In this document: piece after piece, positions 49,958-61,994 of the stretch
Layout: every line of letters starts with the position of its first letter
How positions within the stretch are numbered: position 1 is the first letter of the stretch
Assembly (NCBI GenBank): GCA_030374765.1
Contig: JARGXX010000117.1
Coordinates: 744,001 to 808,000, forward strand
DNA from: Agarophyton chilense
Taxonomy: Eukaryota; Rhodophyta; Florideophyceae; Gracilariales; Gracilariaceae
Direction: 5' to 3'
DNA: 64,000 nucleotides
The notes under the pieces: model-generated
The model's input: the letters and a program-made list of their open reading frames with translations, nothing else
The model's database searches: none
What the model was told of the DNA's origin: nothing
Position numbers and translations under genes: made by a program

Positions 49958-51958
49958 CTACACTGAACGGTGTATAGAGTAGAGATTGCTACAACCCAAG
50001 GGGACACAAGTAGTAGATATGCTCTTGAAAGTACCAGACCAGAGTAGAGCAAAGAAAAAAAGTCAAAGAAAGGCAACAAAAAAAATGAGTGTATTGCGTA
50101 GAGAGAGCAAATGATTAAATGATCAATATATATATGTCGCAGGCATAAGCAAAGATGCGAATATATGAGGTAAGGAATAAAATGTGTCAAGGCCTATACC
50201 ATAATTTACAAACTGTATATGTGTATCGCAAAAGGTCTAGATAATAGTACTGTTCTTCTATTTGACCAGGGCACAATGAAGGTGACATTTATACTAAATC
50301 CGAAGATGGCGAGCTCCAAAAAACTTGATATCGCATTCAAGGCCCCAGACGTCAGTATCTTCGTTATAAACGCCACTTAATGCGTTGTGGTACTTACGAC
50401 CGTCTTTTTTTTACCGCTAATTTGCGCTGCCTCTACGCGTTTATGCTACAAACGCCAAACTGCTTCAAAGAGAGTTTATAAAATGTACAGCGGCGGCGAC
50501 GCTTCTCACGTTGAGGAAAATCTCGAAGGATGTGACAGGCACGCGAACTGCTAAGGTGTTCGGTAGAAGATAAAGAGTCAGTGAGGTATGTGATTTTCTT
50601 GGTGATGCTGACTGCTTTCACTAGCGACTCGGAATTTTACCCAGTTGAATATTCGCTCGAAGAAATTGCAGGCGTTTGAACTATATAAAAGACATACAAA
50701 ACTAAGTACTTGTACACAATACCAAAAGAGTAATGAAAGTCGCTAACTCTTGAACGAATGCCAAATGGCCTTAGATTGTGAGCCGTACGCCGTATAACGC
50801 TGTTCTTTTAACAACAGGAGGTGCCAATCAGTCCCACGTGAGTGACGGGTTTGCAGAAAAGATCATCACAGTCACGGTAGAGAGTGGACTTAACCACCAA
50901 CTAAAGAAAAAGAAGGCGGAAAGTTGATGGAAAGAGAGGCACTAACTGTGCAAAAAAATAGTTCTGGTGCCAAGGGAGGAGAGTGCAGGGGGGGGGGTTG
51001 AGTCGCCTCATTCAAGCTGAGTTGGCCAGAATTGGTCCTAAGCGACCGAGATTGGTTTTATATAGACAAATTTTAGGCAGGCTGGCACGAGAATTTGTGC
51101 GGCTTCGGGTCCGGAACCGATTAATCTCTCCCTAATTGCTCACCTTTCTCTACGCAGAACACATTGGCGTTGGGTACTTAATTTGTGGCTCTAAATAAAT
51201 ATTCTTTCGACAGCGCTATGTCCAAAAAATACCTTAATTACTATTTGAGTTTAGTGTAACTGTAGAACCGACGTGCATCGCTCACGTTAATTTAAACAAG
51301 GCGGCGCACGTGTCACTCGTACGTTCCAAACGCCTCTCATACCCCTGTACTCAAACATTGCTATTCTGGGCGATCATCAGTTTAGAGTAACGAAAACGAA
51401 TCCTCTCTATGTTCCCAGCAAAACAAAAATGCACAGCCATACGGTATTCCTGGGGGATGTAACCGATTTTAAAAGATTCAGAGTAATGCTCTAGAAAAGA
51501 ATTTGTTTCCTGCACATAAAGCTCATAGTCCGGGAGATATTCATACTGCGGTGCTACGTGGTGGTAGAGAATAGTTGTAAATCGGGTATCAACACTGGCT
51601 GTGACGCCAAGATAGACACTATAAACCATCATACCTGGCAAATAGCTACAATGAGCACCGACAAACTGTCCCTGTATTTTTAACAAAGCAAGGAAGAGGT
51701 GATAAAGGTTCCACACGACTTTTTCCAATTGATGTTTTGTAAGTTGCAAAGAGGCCACCCTCTGAGAGATAGTAGATCCAGCGACAATGTTACCACTAAG
51801 AGTAAAACTCGACGTAAGCCTGTCATAGTTGACGCGAACTGGAAGCAGAATGACATCTCTGCCTTCGATGTCATATCGAGAGGTTTTCCTGAGAATTATT
51901 CGCCCCTATTCGTGGTAGCGTCCTGCAGGTGTTCGGGTCTTCTCGTATGAGCCCTAAG
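49958..51958. other. AT-rich region, nothing recognised
   Basis: 2 kb with a G-run (GGGGGGGGG near 50,990) and no supported gene. A minus-strand open frame of 135 codons (51351-51758) starts only at GTG; its tail reads RMAVHFCFAGNIERIRFRYS. I cannot assign it. Confidence 0.35.
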
Positions 51959-52880
51959 TCATCGGGCGTGTACACCCTGTCGAGTGTATTTCTGATGCAG
52001 TTGGACTAACACATATCGAGGGTGCTTTACTTTCACTACTCTACAGGGACCGAAGAAATTGGATTGAAACCGGGGCCAGTTAACGTTCGGCTTTAGAGCC
52101 TTTCCGTGTACGTGTAACACTTCATCTCCAACCTTGAACCGATGGTTGTACTTCATATCGTCTTGACTTTGGGGCTGCTCTACAATCCTCGTGGCACGAG
52201 CGATAATCCCCTCCATGATCTCCTGTTGGGTGTTATCCATTTTAGAGCTCTCAATGAGAGGAGGAGGGTTCTGCGTATGAATTCTTGGTGGTATGCCATA
52301 TAATAGCTCGAATGGCCAATTTCCTCCCGCCATACGGCAACGTCGGTATAAATACAGGACGCCATCTCGAACCTCATACCAATCCTTTTTCTTATCAAAT
52401 TATGTCTTACCGATCGCTTTTTTTGATTTTCCTACCATTTCTTCAACCCTCCCATTGGACATTGGTGCATTTGCTCGTACTGGCCTTAGAAAGATTCCTT
52501 TCTATTCCATGAAAATTTTGAATGTCTCTGCTTTAGAAGAGGTAAACTTGTCACAGACCGGAGTAGGAAGAGGCCCAAATTGGCCCACTTTATGGGAATT
52601 AACAAATTCCAGCTCACTTGCAGCGATCTGGGACTCAGTGGCCAGGACGATATACCATCCTGTCAGAGGCTCCACCTCGATTGGAGCAAAACGATTTCCT
52701 TGCTTTGTGAGAGGCAGCGTACTCGCAAAATCCACTGAAATGATGCAAAATATGTTTGTCAGAGGGACGCGCTGGTCAAAACGTTAGCCCATCAAAGTAG
52801 TCATGTGCCGACAAACTTCACAACTTGGAACATATATATCTATGTCGGTGGACATCTGTGGTCACCCAAACCTGTCACGT
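51959..52880 (-). pseudogene. Ty3/gypsy integrase fragment
   Basis: On the minus strand, the zinc-binding end (VPSCEVCRHMTTLMG near 52,810) leads to the core (DFASTLPLTKQGNRFAPIEV, then EPLTGWYIVLATESQIA, 52,735-52,640). After frame breaks it reaches the C-terminal part GGNWPFELLYGIPPRIHTQN and RFKVGDEVLHVHGK, VNWPRFQSNFFGPCRVVKVK (52,330-51,990), the SH3-like DNA-binding domain. Several frame changes show it is dead. It is a different lineage from the integrase at 57,000-58,600. Confidence 0.8.
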
Positions 52881-52989
52881 ATGAAATTATTTACAGTCCC
52901 AACGACTCAGTGTCCCACGTCATCATGAAAAGACCTTAAAATCTTCGGGCGTGTTTTCTATTTGTGGAATCAGTCTTAGGCCGTTTTTT

Positions 52990-53690
52990 GCGTCGAAATA
53001 GCTTTGATTACCAAACGAGAAAAGTTTTGGGGTTTCTCTTACAGGAAGGATTCCCGTCGAAACAAGGGAAAAAATAAACGCAAGGGTAAGACCAAAAGAT
53101 ATGACTCGTAGGGGTCATATTCTGACAACGATCTGGACCTACAGGTGATCGTTCCGTTGAACAACCCTTTTACAAAGGCGGTCGACTATCACACCTATAG
53201 GTTGGAGAACAAGAACTCTGAGCGTACCAAAGAGATGGCTCAGAAGGTAACTCAGCATCACGGTAATCTTAATTTCCAGATGGGGGATACATGTTTTCGG
53301 GAGATGACCCCATCGCTATCATCGATATCCTTCAGAGGTTCAAGATATCTGGTGACCAAAACTGGTTGTCAAAAGGAGCCGCGATGTGGTTATTTTCGTT
53401 TTATTTCAAAAATCAGGCCGGCGACATGTTACACAGCCGGTTACAGAGCAATACCATGACAGTGGATGATGAACAGATGAAAATGCTGACAACATACCCA
53501 CAGGTGGTGAATTTCCTCTTGGAAACCTATTGAACCAACGAGTTGATTCAGGAGGCCTCCTCTGAGGCGCTCACACACCCTCAACGAGCAGCAAAAACCG
53601 AATTGTGTTACGCACGCTCGCTCTGGACGAAGACGTCCCGATGCGGGAGCGTTTTTACTACCACAAGGTTGAAGACAATGTAGTCTGACC
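52990..53690 (+). pseudogene. Ty3/gypsy gag fragment
   Basis: The plus strand reads a Lys/Arg-rich lead, then NPFTKAVDYHTYRLENKNSE and, after a one-base frame change near 53,295, DPIAIIDILQRFKISGDQNW then YPQVVNFLLETY. This parallels the gag at 61995-62504 (DPISFFRFLSLFRMACDQIV, YPQVFHYLLETY) but is clearly diverged. It abuts the left LTR of the large gypsy element and points the opposite way. Confidence 0.75.
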
Positions 53691-53740
53691 ACATTGACAG
53701 ACCAATAAGGTTGCAGGTAAGGAACTACCTTGGTACGAAC

Positions 53741-54173
53741 TGTAACCCAATGAGGGGTGGGTCAGCGTACGGGTTCCGAGCGGTGTTAGCGTGGTCGAGC
53801 GGGTCCTAAGATTCGAGTCCTGGACAGCGCCACTCCCAGAGTACTTAGTGCAGTGGGCTGGCGTTTACTCTGTAGTCCTGCAGGGTGGAGCTACGGAAAC
53901 GATGGCTTGAAGACCAAATGGTGGAACTAATATACCAAAGGGGGTTGTTTAGTATCCTGACGGTGCCTAACTTACTCTAAGAGAGAAGCGTCCCTGGAGC
54001 CAAGTAAATAGTACTAGTGAGGCACTGAGATCTCCCTGCCACTGTAATGCTAATATATTACATTAATAATAATAAATCAATAATCTACATGAGTCCATCT
54101 GAAGTCGACAAGTCCACGTGGCGTCTGTAAGATACTTCAGGGTCCAGCAGCTTACAAGGCTCAACCGTTATCA
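53741..54173 (-). repeat. 3' LTR of Ty3/gypsy element
   Basis: 433 bases starting TGTAAC and ending TTATCA on the plus strand, aligning without net gaps (constant offset of 9,600) to 63341-63773 but with many mismatches, so the insertion is old. Flanking five bases do not match those outside the other LTR. Confidence 0.88.
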
Positions 54174-54712
54174 TCGCTTCTTACCATATCTCCCTTCTTA
54201 GAATTCAGCCGTCACGGAGAAGTCTATATTGCCTCTTGATTGACCCCGGGTACGCGAGCACTTCGTTGCTCCCGGTACCGTTGGGTGCGACGGGACGTCG
54301 CGTCGTCATCGCCTGCAGGGATGCGCGGAAGCGTGAGCTGACCAGGGGCGCCGAAGGGCAATTAATTTGACTAAGGACTGAAACTCCCACGCGGCGTGAG
54401 CGCTGGCCATCGGTTCATCGCCGGCGTATTCCTCGGCGTCGCGTTTCCAATACGGTCCATTGGCTTTTTCCTTACTCTCGGTTCTTCCTTTGGCGACCCT
54501 CCGTGCTTCGTCCACCGTGGTTCACGCATGTCAGTCCGTCCGGATCGATTCCGTCACTTCGCATTACCATCGTGGTACTTTTCAATTGGTCGCACGCATT
54601 GGCGGATCCGCCTTATAAGCCCGTCGGATATGCCGCTATCCCTCTGAACTTTGTCGCTTCCGTCGGTCATCCTATTCCCTTCCCGGCGGATTAGCCTGTG
54701 TGCAGCGGCATC

Positions 54713-56682
54713 ATGGCTTCTAATAACCAGGCGGGGGGCTCCTCGGGATACCATGTGGCCTACGAACGTCCTGGAGACCGCTATGAACATACCATCGGAC
54801 GAAATTTGCTGTCAGTGCGTCATGCCATTTTGCCGTCCTCTGTGGAAGAATACCAGCGGTTTTGTCATATGTATCTCGACGTCTGAAGGTTTTCCAAGAT
54901 ACCCGATTTCCGGAGGGGCAGCAAAAACGCGCGCAGCGTCTCGTGGCATAACCGGTGGTTTCATTGTCCTGTGGATCCGCGTTCGGTGACGCGCTGTCAC
55001 ACCCTCATTCAAGCGGAAATGTCTTACGTCTGCTGCGAGGAGAAAGCCGAATACCAGTTCAGGGTGAAAAAACCCCTTTCAGATCTATACACGGATTTCA
55101 TCTCGCCTCATGTGCGATTCCCTCCCGCGGGTCACAACCTCTTGGCTCTTATGTGCTTCAGGCCGCCGAAAGACCGCTTGTTTTGGATGCCCAACCGGGT
55201 CTATTGGTACGAGATGCACGAGCCCGATGGTCGTTTGCGTCAATCCCTGGGGTTCTTCTTTTCTTGGCACCAGGTGGAGTTTCACGACATGAGCGCAGAC
55301 AGACGTCTTCCGTTATATGTTTCGCTTCCCAACGAGAATGAGAACCAAGGACCTATGTCTTGGGGTGTCTCGCCGCTCTCTTTGGTTCCCACGCCGTCTC
55401 TGGTGGCGTACCACTCGTTCCCACTCATGGGCGATGACAATGATCGAAGGTCGTGACTGTCCTTGCAGGTACTCTTTGTCGAGTTCAGCGTGATGTCCCT
55501 TATGGCCTTCCTGGATACCTCGAAGTACGGGATCTGTGGTAATGTCCGTTCGGAGGATTAAAGGGTGTGGTACGATGAGAACATACCCGGTCCTCAAAGT
55601 CGCCTAGTCCCGCTCCCGGGCATCATGATCCGTCTCCTAAGGAATTTGGGCATCCAGAATATCGCCAGTGGGACCCAGTTCGACATCGAGGAGACCGAGG
55701 GCCGTTCGGATCATGTCCTACAGGTATAGTGGGGCAAGACTCCTGGGTTGCTTTTGTATGACCACGATAACTACTCGTTCACGTCGATTCCGCTACATCC
55801 GCAGGGGGTCGGGACGACGCTCGTGCCTATCCCAAAAAGTCTTTGAGGGATCAACCATCGGGCATCCCGAAGTGTCATGTGCCCGACTATTATACAAAGG
55901 TCATTTGTTTCGATCTCCTGTGCTTCGAGCCTGATGTGGAAGCCACGCCGTTGGTTCCTGCTGGTATGTCCGATGGAGAATCCTTCGGTGAAGATACCTT
56001 CATCCTACACATAGAGGGCGTTCCTCTTCCGGTCGAGTCAGCCGTGATGTTGCCGACCGCTTCCCCACTTCCAGCTGCTCCGGGCGTTGCTCCTCAGAAT
56101 GAACTCTCATATGAGCCGCCCGTCGCCGAAGTGGATATCCCTCCTGGCGATATTACCGTCAAAGCCGAAAGTCCTGTTGGTAATGCGCTGGCTAAAACGT
56201 CCACTGGGGGCGTCGACATCGCTCCGTCCTCTCCGTTTCCACACTTTCCGGCTTCGTTCATGGCTGTGGCTTCGGATCTCCGTCATGTCTGCCGTACCGT
56301 TTGTATTTCGGCCGCGATGGAAATTGCAACAGTCCTGAGAGAAACTTGCTCCTGGGCGCGTCGTTCGGCGCGCTACGCCACGATGGTCCAACAGGGTCAG
56401 GACCTGAAGACCGCCATGGTCTATATCATGCAGCAGAATGCCCAAGTGATGTACCAAAGGGTTACTGCCGACTTGGATGCCCGGTATGGTCTAAATCTGA
56501 GTGCCCGGCAAGCTTCCGGTGGTGACAATAGTTCTTCAGGGGAATCCTCGCCGAAGAAGCGTGCTCGGGTCGCCGGGGCCGGTCGTGGTAGTCCAGTTAG
56601 CTCCTCGGGTGACCCTAGTCTCGGTTTCGTTGCTGCAGGTTCCAATGAGGACGACGTAGTTACTCCTGTGCCATCACAGTGA
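54713..56682 (+). pseudogene. Antisense extra ORF of the gypsy element, decayed
   Basis: The plus strand, opposite to gag-pol. From ATG 54713 (MASNNQAGGSSGYHVAYERP) a single frame continues across one TGA at 54884-54886 to 55456 (LFWMPNRVYWYEMHEP, LGFFFSWHQVEFHDMSADRR). Then, with frame changes, it reaches SQFDIEE-type sequence and the 279-codon frame ending at 56682. That frame holds an acidic proline-rich middle, helices (ATVLRETCSWARRSARYATM, VYIMQQNAQVMYQRVTADLD) and a basic KKRARVAGAGRG patch. Restoring a few lesions would give a protein of about 650 residues. Plant gypsy groups such as Retand carry antisense ORFs in the same position. The function is unknown. Confidence 0.5.
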
Positions 56683-56934
56683 GTCCTGTCAGTGTTTCGA
56701 GCGGTTCCGCGAACCTTGAGGTCATGGTGAGGGCTGTTAACTCTCTGCTAGTGTATCAAATAAACTAATTCTTGTGCTTTCTCAGGGTCGTTCTTGTATG
56801 TCAAACGTGCGTGCTTAAGGGCGGCGTCCAAGCTTGAGAGCGTCTCAGGTCATCCTCAGGTGTCGCCAAAGGACTGATCTTCTTCCCTGATGCGGAAACT
56901 ACGACGAACCGTCGTGCTATGGCAAACCGTCGTG

Positions 56935-57013
56935 TCGTGAGGCGGTTTGGGAGGCAGTTAGGGAGACGGATTGGGAGGCGGTTTGGGAGACGGTTTGGGA
57001 GGCGGTTTAAGAT
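56935..57013. repeat. 12-bp minisatellite
   Basis: Roughly six copies of GGGAGGCGGTTT / GGGAGACGGTTT lie at the 3' end of pol. On the minus strand this encodes an Arg-Leu-Pro-Asn or Thr-Ala-Ser-Gln repeat, depending on frame. Confidence 0.85.
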
Positions 57014-57029
57014 TTTTTGGACCAACGGT

Positions 57030-58591
57030 TGTTCCTTCCTGAAGGCTGCGCTCTGTGCAGCCGATTTTGCGCCAACAGCGGGCGATAAGGTGGCCGTAAT
57101 AGTTTGAGACTGTTGCCAAGTGTCTTCCTAAGGTGTGCAGCCGAACCAACGAACGCGGTAGCGCATAGTTCCATCTTCTCCCCGACCGGCGGAGATGATG
57201 CGCTCAGTCACATATTTCAAGTGGTGTTCATTTTCGGAAGGAGAGTGTTGTCCAGCGGGGCGAATCCATCTGAGTCGGTTGGAAGAGATGGGTCATCGTC
57301 ATTGGCATCGACCATCGGGTTCGTGGGGCTAGTTGGGTCCGCGGAAACTGTCTTAGGGGATGTGAACACTTGAGAATTGACCTGAGATCGTAGTGATTGC
57401 GTTGGGCCAGGGGGCTGGGTCTTTGGTGCTGCCAGAGAGCTGGGGGCTCTTGCCTCCCGTTGAATAGGTACAGTGTCCTGTAGGCCGTTAATTAGTATCG
57501 TGATGGTGTGTTTATTGGCCTTAAGAACTTTGTATGGTCCCGTAGAGCGGAGTAAGAGCTGCCGCGTAGTGTCCTCGAGTTTCTTGCTGTCCTTCCATGG
57601 CTGGTCCAGGTAAGCAAGGTCTTCTTTCCCAAAAGTCGAAGTGTTCCAAACGGCTTTGTCGAAATTGACCTTGTAACGCCGTTCGGCTTTTGTAAGTACC
57701 GTTCTAACCGATTAGATAATGCGGTCGATGCGTCGGCGCAGGTAGCGCTTCGCCTGGGTAGAAGTCATTTCTTCGGTTATGTCCTGGGGTATGATAGACT
57801 CCTGAAGGTCCACAGCTATCGGCGGCGGCGCTCTCGTTAGCGTTTAGTCGAAAGGTGTTGGCCCTATGGAAGAGTGAAACAAATTATTGTAGGCGTAAAC
57901 CAGTGGCTCGACGTAGTCGTTCCAGCCCAATTGGAGCTCCGATACGTAGTGTTCCAATCAGTTCAGAAGGGTGCAGTTGAAGCATTCGGCTTGACCATTG
58001 GTTTGCAGGTGGTACACCGTGGTAGTCACATGTTTGATACTTAAGGTAGCACAAACGCGTGCGAAGAATTTGGATACAAAATGGCCGCCGACATCCGTGT
58101 GGAGGTAGAGTGGAATGCCATATGGATATACCCAGTGGGAAATAAAGGCCGTGGCGACATCCATGGCTGTTGTATTCTCTGAGAGTAGGGCTCGGGTAAG
58201 CTTGGTAAACCTATCGGTTATGAACAAGACAAATTGTTTTCCATGGGACGACTTAGGCAAAGGTCCAAGTATATTCACTTCCACAAATTCCATCGGACCT
58301 GCGGCAGGGAAGAGTTTCAATTCGGCCTGATGGTTGGCGCGAGACCCTCGGATTTGCGCGCAGGATGTACAGTTCCGTGCGGTTTTTCCATAGGTCCTGC
58401 GCCATTAGTGGCCAGTAGACGAATTTCCTTAGGGTCTGGTACATTTGTCGCCCTCCAGTGGGACCAGCCAAGCGAGGGAAGTACGCGGGGTAACAGAATC
58501 GAACCTTTAGCGAAGTTGGTATTACCCGTTGGAGTGCGCTATCCAGCGGTGAGCGGCGACATAGTAGTCCAAATCGATCATAGTCGAACAT
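57030..58591 (-). pseudogene. Gypsy integrase and C-terminal tail
   Basis: The minus strand reads the pre-integrase region (GRQMYQTLRKFVYWPLMAQD, 58,480-58,400), then, after a frame change, the integrase core from 58,320: FVEVNILGPLPKSSHGKQF, LFITDRFTKL, WVYPYGIPLYLHTDVGGHFV and TVYHLQTNGQAECFN, with the catalytic D-D-E positions visible. A stop at 57,958 interrupts. Downstream the tail remains readable (LGWNDYVEPLVYAYNNLFHS, KVNFDKAVWNTSTFGKEDLA, STGPYKVLKANKHTITIL) across more stops to the minisatellite. Confidence 0.85.
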
Positions 58592-58833
58592 GCATCCTGT
58601 GGTTCTTACAAATTGGGCTGTTTCCTTGCAGTACTCGTCTTCGACCTGCGCCTGTCGGATTTTCTCAATACTTATACGGAGGAGATCTTTTCCTCAGGGG
58701 CTTTCGCATTAACCTGAGGTGGTGTCGAATTGGGCAGTACTGTCTCCGAGTCCAATAGGTATACTTCGCTCTCCTTTACCTTAGGCTCCTCCGAATGCAC
58801 CTTACCCATAAGGCCATCTGTTTCCGTATAAAC

Positions 58834-60371
58834 CTAAGGTCCATCATCTGTAAAGGGGGTAGGAACTAGGTCGTCCAATGGAGTGTCATCAATTCCGTCG
58901 GTAATAATTTGCGATAGGGCATGTGCTGCCTGATGCTTGATGCCTGGCCTATAGATTATCTCGTAGTCATATTCGGATAGCCTGAGGCGCCACCGAGCGA
59001 GGCGACTCGATGCATCGGTCATGTTGAGTAGCCAGCGGAGTGAATCGTTGTCGGTCCTAATGGTAAACCTCGTTCCCTCGAGGTACGTACGGAGTGTCAA
59101 TACGGACCATACGATGGCTAGACATTCCTTTTCGGTAGTACTGTAGTTTCGCTCCGCACTGGTGAGCATTCTGCTCCAGTATCCAATGGGTCGATAGTCC
59201 TTCGGTGAATCCTGTTCCTGTAGCAGTGCACATCCCAATTGGACATCAGAGGCCTCTTTATCCAGGACCAAGGGCCTATTGGGTTTTGGTGAAGCCAACA
59301 TAGGTGGGTTCAAAAATTCGTTCTTTAGGGTCTTAAATGACTTGTACTCGTCGTCGGTAAGGGCTTCGAACTGCAAAGGTGTTCCCTTCTTCAGCATGGC
59401 GTCGAGAGGGGCCGAGATATTGGCAAACCCTTGGGCGAACCGTCGATAACATTGCAAAAACCCACGAAGGATCGTAGTTCCGTGTGGGTCCTAGAAGGCT
59501 TAGACCGGCAAATCGCATTTGTGATTTGTGTGGTTACCTTTAGCTTTCCTGGGAGGACGACTTGACCGAGACAGTCTACTAAGGCCTGGAAGAAAGCGCA
59601 TCTGCGGAGTTTCAGTGTTAGTCCAGCGTCCTGTAGGATTGTTAGCACCTTCTTCACATGGCAAAGGTATTTCTTTACGGTCCGTGTCAAGATTATAACG
59701 TCATCCAAGTAGACCAGGGCGAAATTTTATTAGACTCTAAGCAGTATGATATCTATTACCCGTTGGAAAGTTGCTGGAGCATTCTTCAAACCAAAGGGCA
59801 TACGAGTAAATCTGAACAGACCCGCATGGCTGGTAAAGGTTGTCAGCGCTCTTGCATCTTCGGCCAAAGGGATTTGCCAATATCCCGAGTTAGTGTCCAG
59901 TGTGGTAAATACGACAGCTTCGCCTAAGAAATCCAGAAAGTAGTGCATGAGGGGTATCGGGTATGAGTCCCTCTTGGTTACTGCGTTCGGCCTCCTGTAG
60001 TCGACACAGAACCTGACGGAGCCATCTTTCTTCGCCACGAAGACAAATAGACTCGCCCATTCGGATTGGTTTGGAGGCGCCGGCTCTATGACTTGAGCTT
60101 TGCGCAACTTGTCCATCTGGTTCGCGACAATTTCTCTACCCTTAAGGCCTGTACGAAATGGATGCTGGAACTGTGGTCTAGCATCATCTTGAAGGTCATT
60201 GCGGTGTGTAGTGGCTCTGATTGTGCCCAATCTACCTGAACACATGGCTTGGAATTTCCTGAAGAGATGAAGTACCTGGGGCCTATGGGATTGGAATTCT
60301 GCGCCGATAGCGACCGTCCCCTTCCAAGAATCGACGTCCTCGTCGGGTACTGGCACTGCAAGGTTATCCAT
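58834..60371 (-). pseudogene. Gypsy reverse transcriptase and RNase H
   Basis: The RT N-terminal part (60371-59730) shows DGSVRFCVDYRRPNAVTKRD, YFLDFLGEAVVFTTLDTNSG and FGLKNAPATFQRVID. After a frame break comes the polymerase YLDD box (VYLDDVIILT near 59,710) and AGLTLKLRRCAFF. A further break leads to RNase H (59457-58834): KPNRPLVLDKEASDVQLGCA, NYSTTEKECLAIVWSV, FTIRTDNDSLRWLLNM and GIKHQAAHALSQ. At least two frameshifts prevent translation. Confidence 0.9.
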
Positions 60372-60471
60372 TCAGGCATCCATAATGGCTACAGGCGCAG
60401 GTAGAGTATTTCCAATCATTGTACCTTTAGGTACCCGTACGGGTTTATATCTGAAGTTGCTGGTTGTGACC

Positions 60472-61200
60472 TTAGAAGGGCCTGTTGGAGTGGATGTCCA
60501 TTACTCCATTGGCCATCAAGGTAAGGTGCTTCAGAACCGTGTTCGGGTGGCTCTGAATCGTTACGAAATCTGAGTACTGGGAATGGACCGATACAGCGAT
60601 TTGGGTCATCGGCGGTATCTTTATGGCCTCTGACAGGCGAACCTTATTGGACTTCTTGTTTTCGGAATCCACCGCTCGTTTGCGGTTAGCTTCTGGCACT
60701 GGGGCGGAACCATTTATGGAGATGGACGGTGCGGGATAGAAGGCGACTTTTCTAAGGCTTGGATAAATGGCCTTAATGTATCGATCGATAAAGGAGTTGC
60801 CTAGGATTTCCTCAGCGCCCACGTTAGGACATACAAGGAACCACGTGCGGACTTTGAATTGTCCTGCTTGGAGGTAAAGTGGTACTATCTCTTTGATGTC
60901 AACTGGTCTACGTTATGCATCAGTAATCCTTCGGGTCTTCCTTGCCTGAATGAAATCTTGGCACCCTAGTGAGAGCAGCTTAGGAGGGACCAAGTTGGGA
61001 CCAGCGCCTGCGTCCAATACTGCTGTGGTTACTCGAGAGTTGTTGGAACGAAGTCCTACGGTTACTCGAACTTTATAGTTCTCTTTCCTGAGGATACATA
61101 CAAGGTTGTTTTTGTGTTCCAAGTGTCGCCCAACCTGAGTGGTCCATTTTGGGTGGTTTGTATTGGGAGATGAAGAGCTCTTTGGCTCATGACGGTCCAA
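60472..61200 (-). pseudogene. Gypsy protease region
   Basis: VTTAVLDAGAGPNLVPPKLL near 61,030 carries the retroviral-type aspartic protease motif D-(S/A)-G-A. A stop at 60,913 separates it from the family tail GAEEILGNSFIDRYIKAIYP (from 60,822). Upstream to gag (61,201-61,994) the linker is too decayed to read. Confidence 0.75.
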
Positions 61201-61994
61201 TCGGTTGAGGCATGGGGCTTAAAAAGGGAGAATTTGCCTCATGTCGACCCTCTAAGAGTTTTCCGACGGGGTTTCCGTTTCTTCCTGAGGATACAACTTC
61301 TCTTCGGGGTCGTCCGTAGGGTCTACAACGGTGTGGACCTGTGGGGCTTTGATCGGAGTGTCTGGAGGCGTGGCATAGCATGAGCTTCCAGGGGTCCCTG
61401 TGGTTCGCTGCTGTGCCCTGTTATACACTCCTTCGGATCTCTCCACCTGGTAATTTTCTTTCCTGAGGGCTAGAAGTTTTTTCGTTTGTCCTCAGGTAGA
61501 TAACTCGTGCATTCGGAAGGTAGGGCCATGGAAATGCAGAGGAAGCTAGCCCTATGGGCGCAAAAAAAAACGCCCTTGAGGGGCGGAAAAGGAGAATACT
61601 TGGAAGTGGGTGGTCCAGTGGTCGCTGTAGTTCCCAGGGATGTATATGATGGGGGCCCAGATGGAGGACCACTGAAATTGACCGCGAGGACATCTCCCGA
61701 ATCGGCGTAATGGAGTGATGATTCCATGTCCGAATCCGTAGAGCTAACCGAAGTGGCTTGGTTGGGTTTATGAATTGGAGTTTCGTGTTCTCTGAATATG
61801 TCAGTATTTTGCCTGGAAGTCTTTTAGGTTTTGCCATAACCTGCGGCACAAGTAATGAGCCTTCGGAAGGAGTATTGTGGGTTTTCCGTGTGGTGTTTTC
61901 GGACATGTGTCCGAGTGGCAGGGAGTAATCCCGTGATGACGTCACGTTTGCGCCGTCCTTCGCAGTATAAGTTTCCACATCGGTAAGCCTTTTT

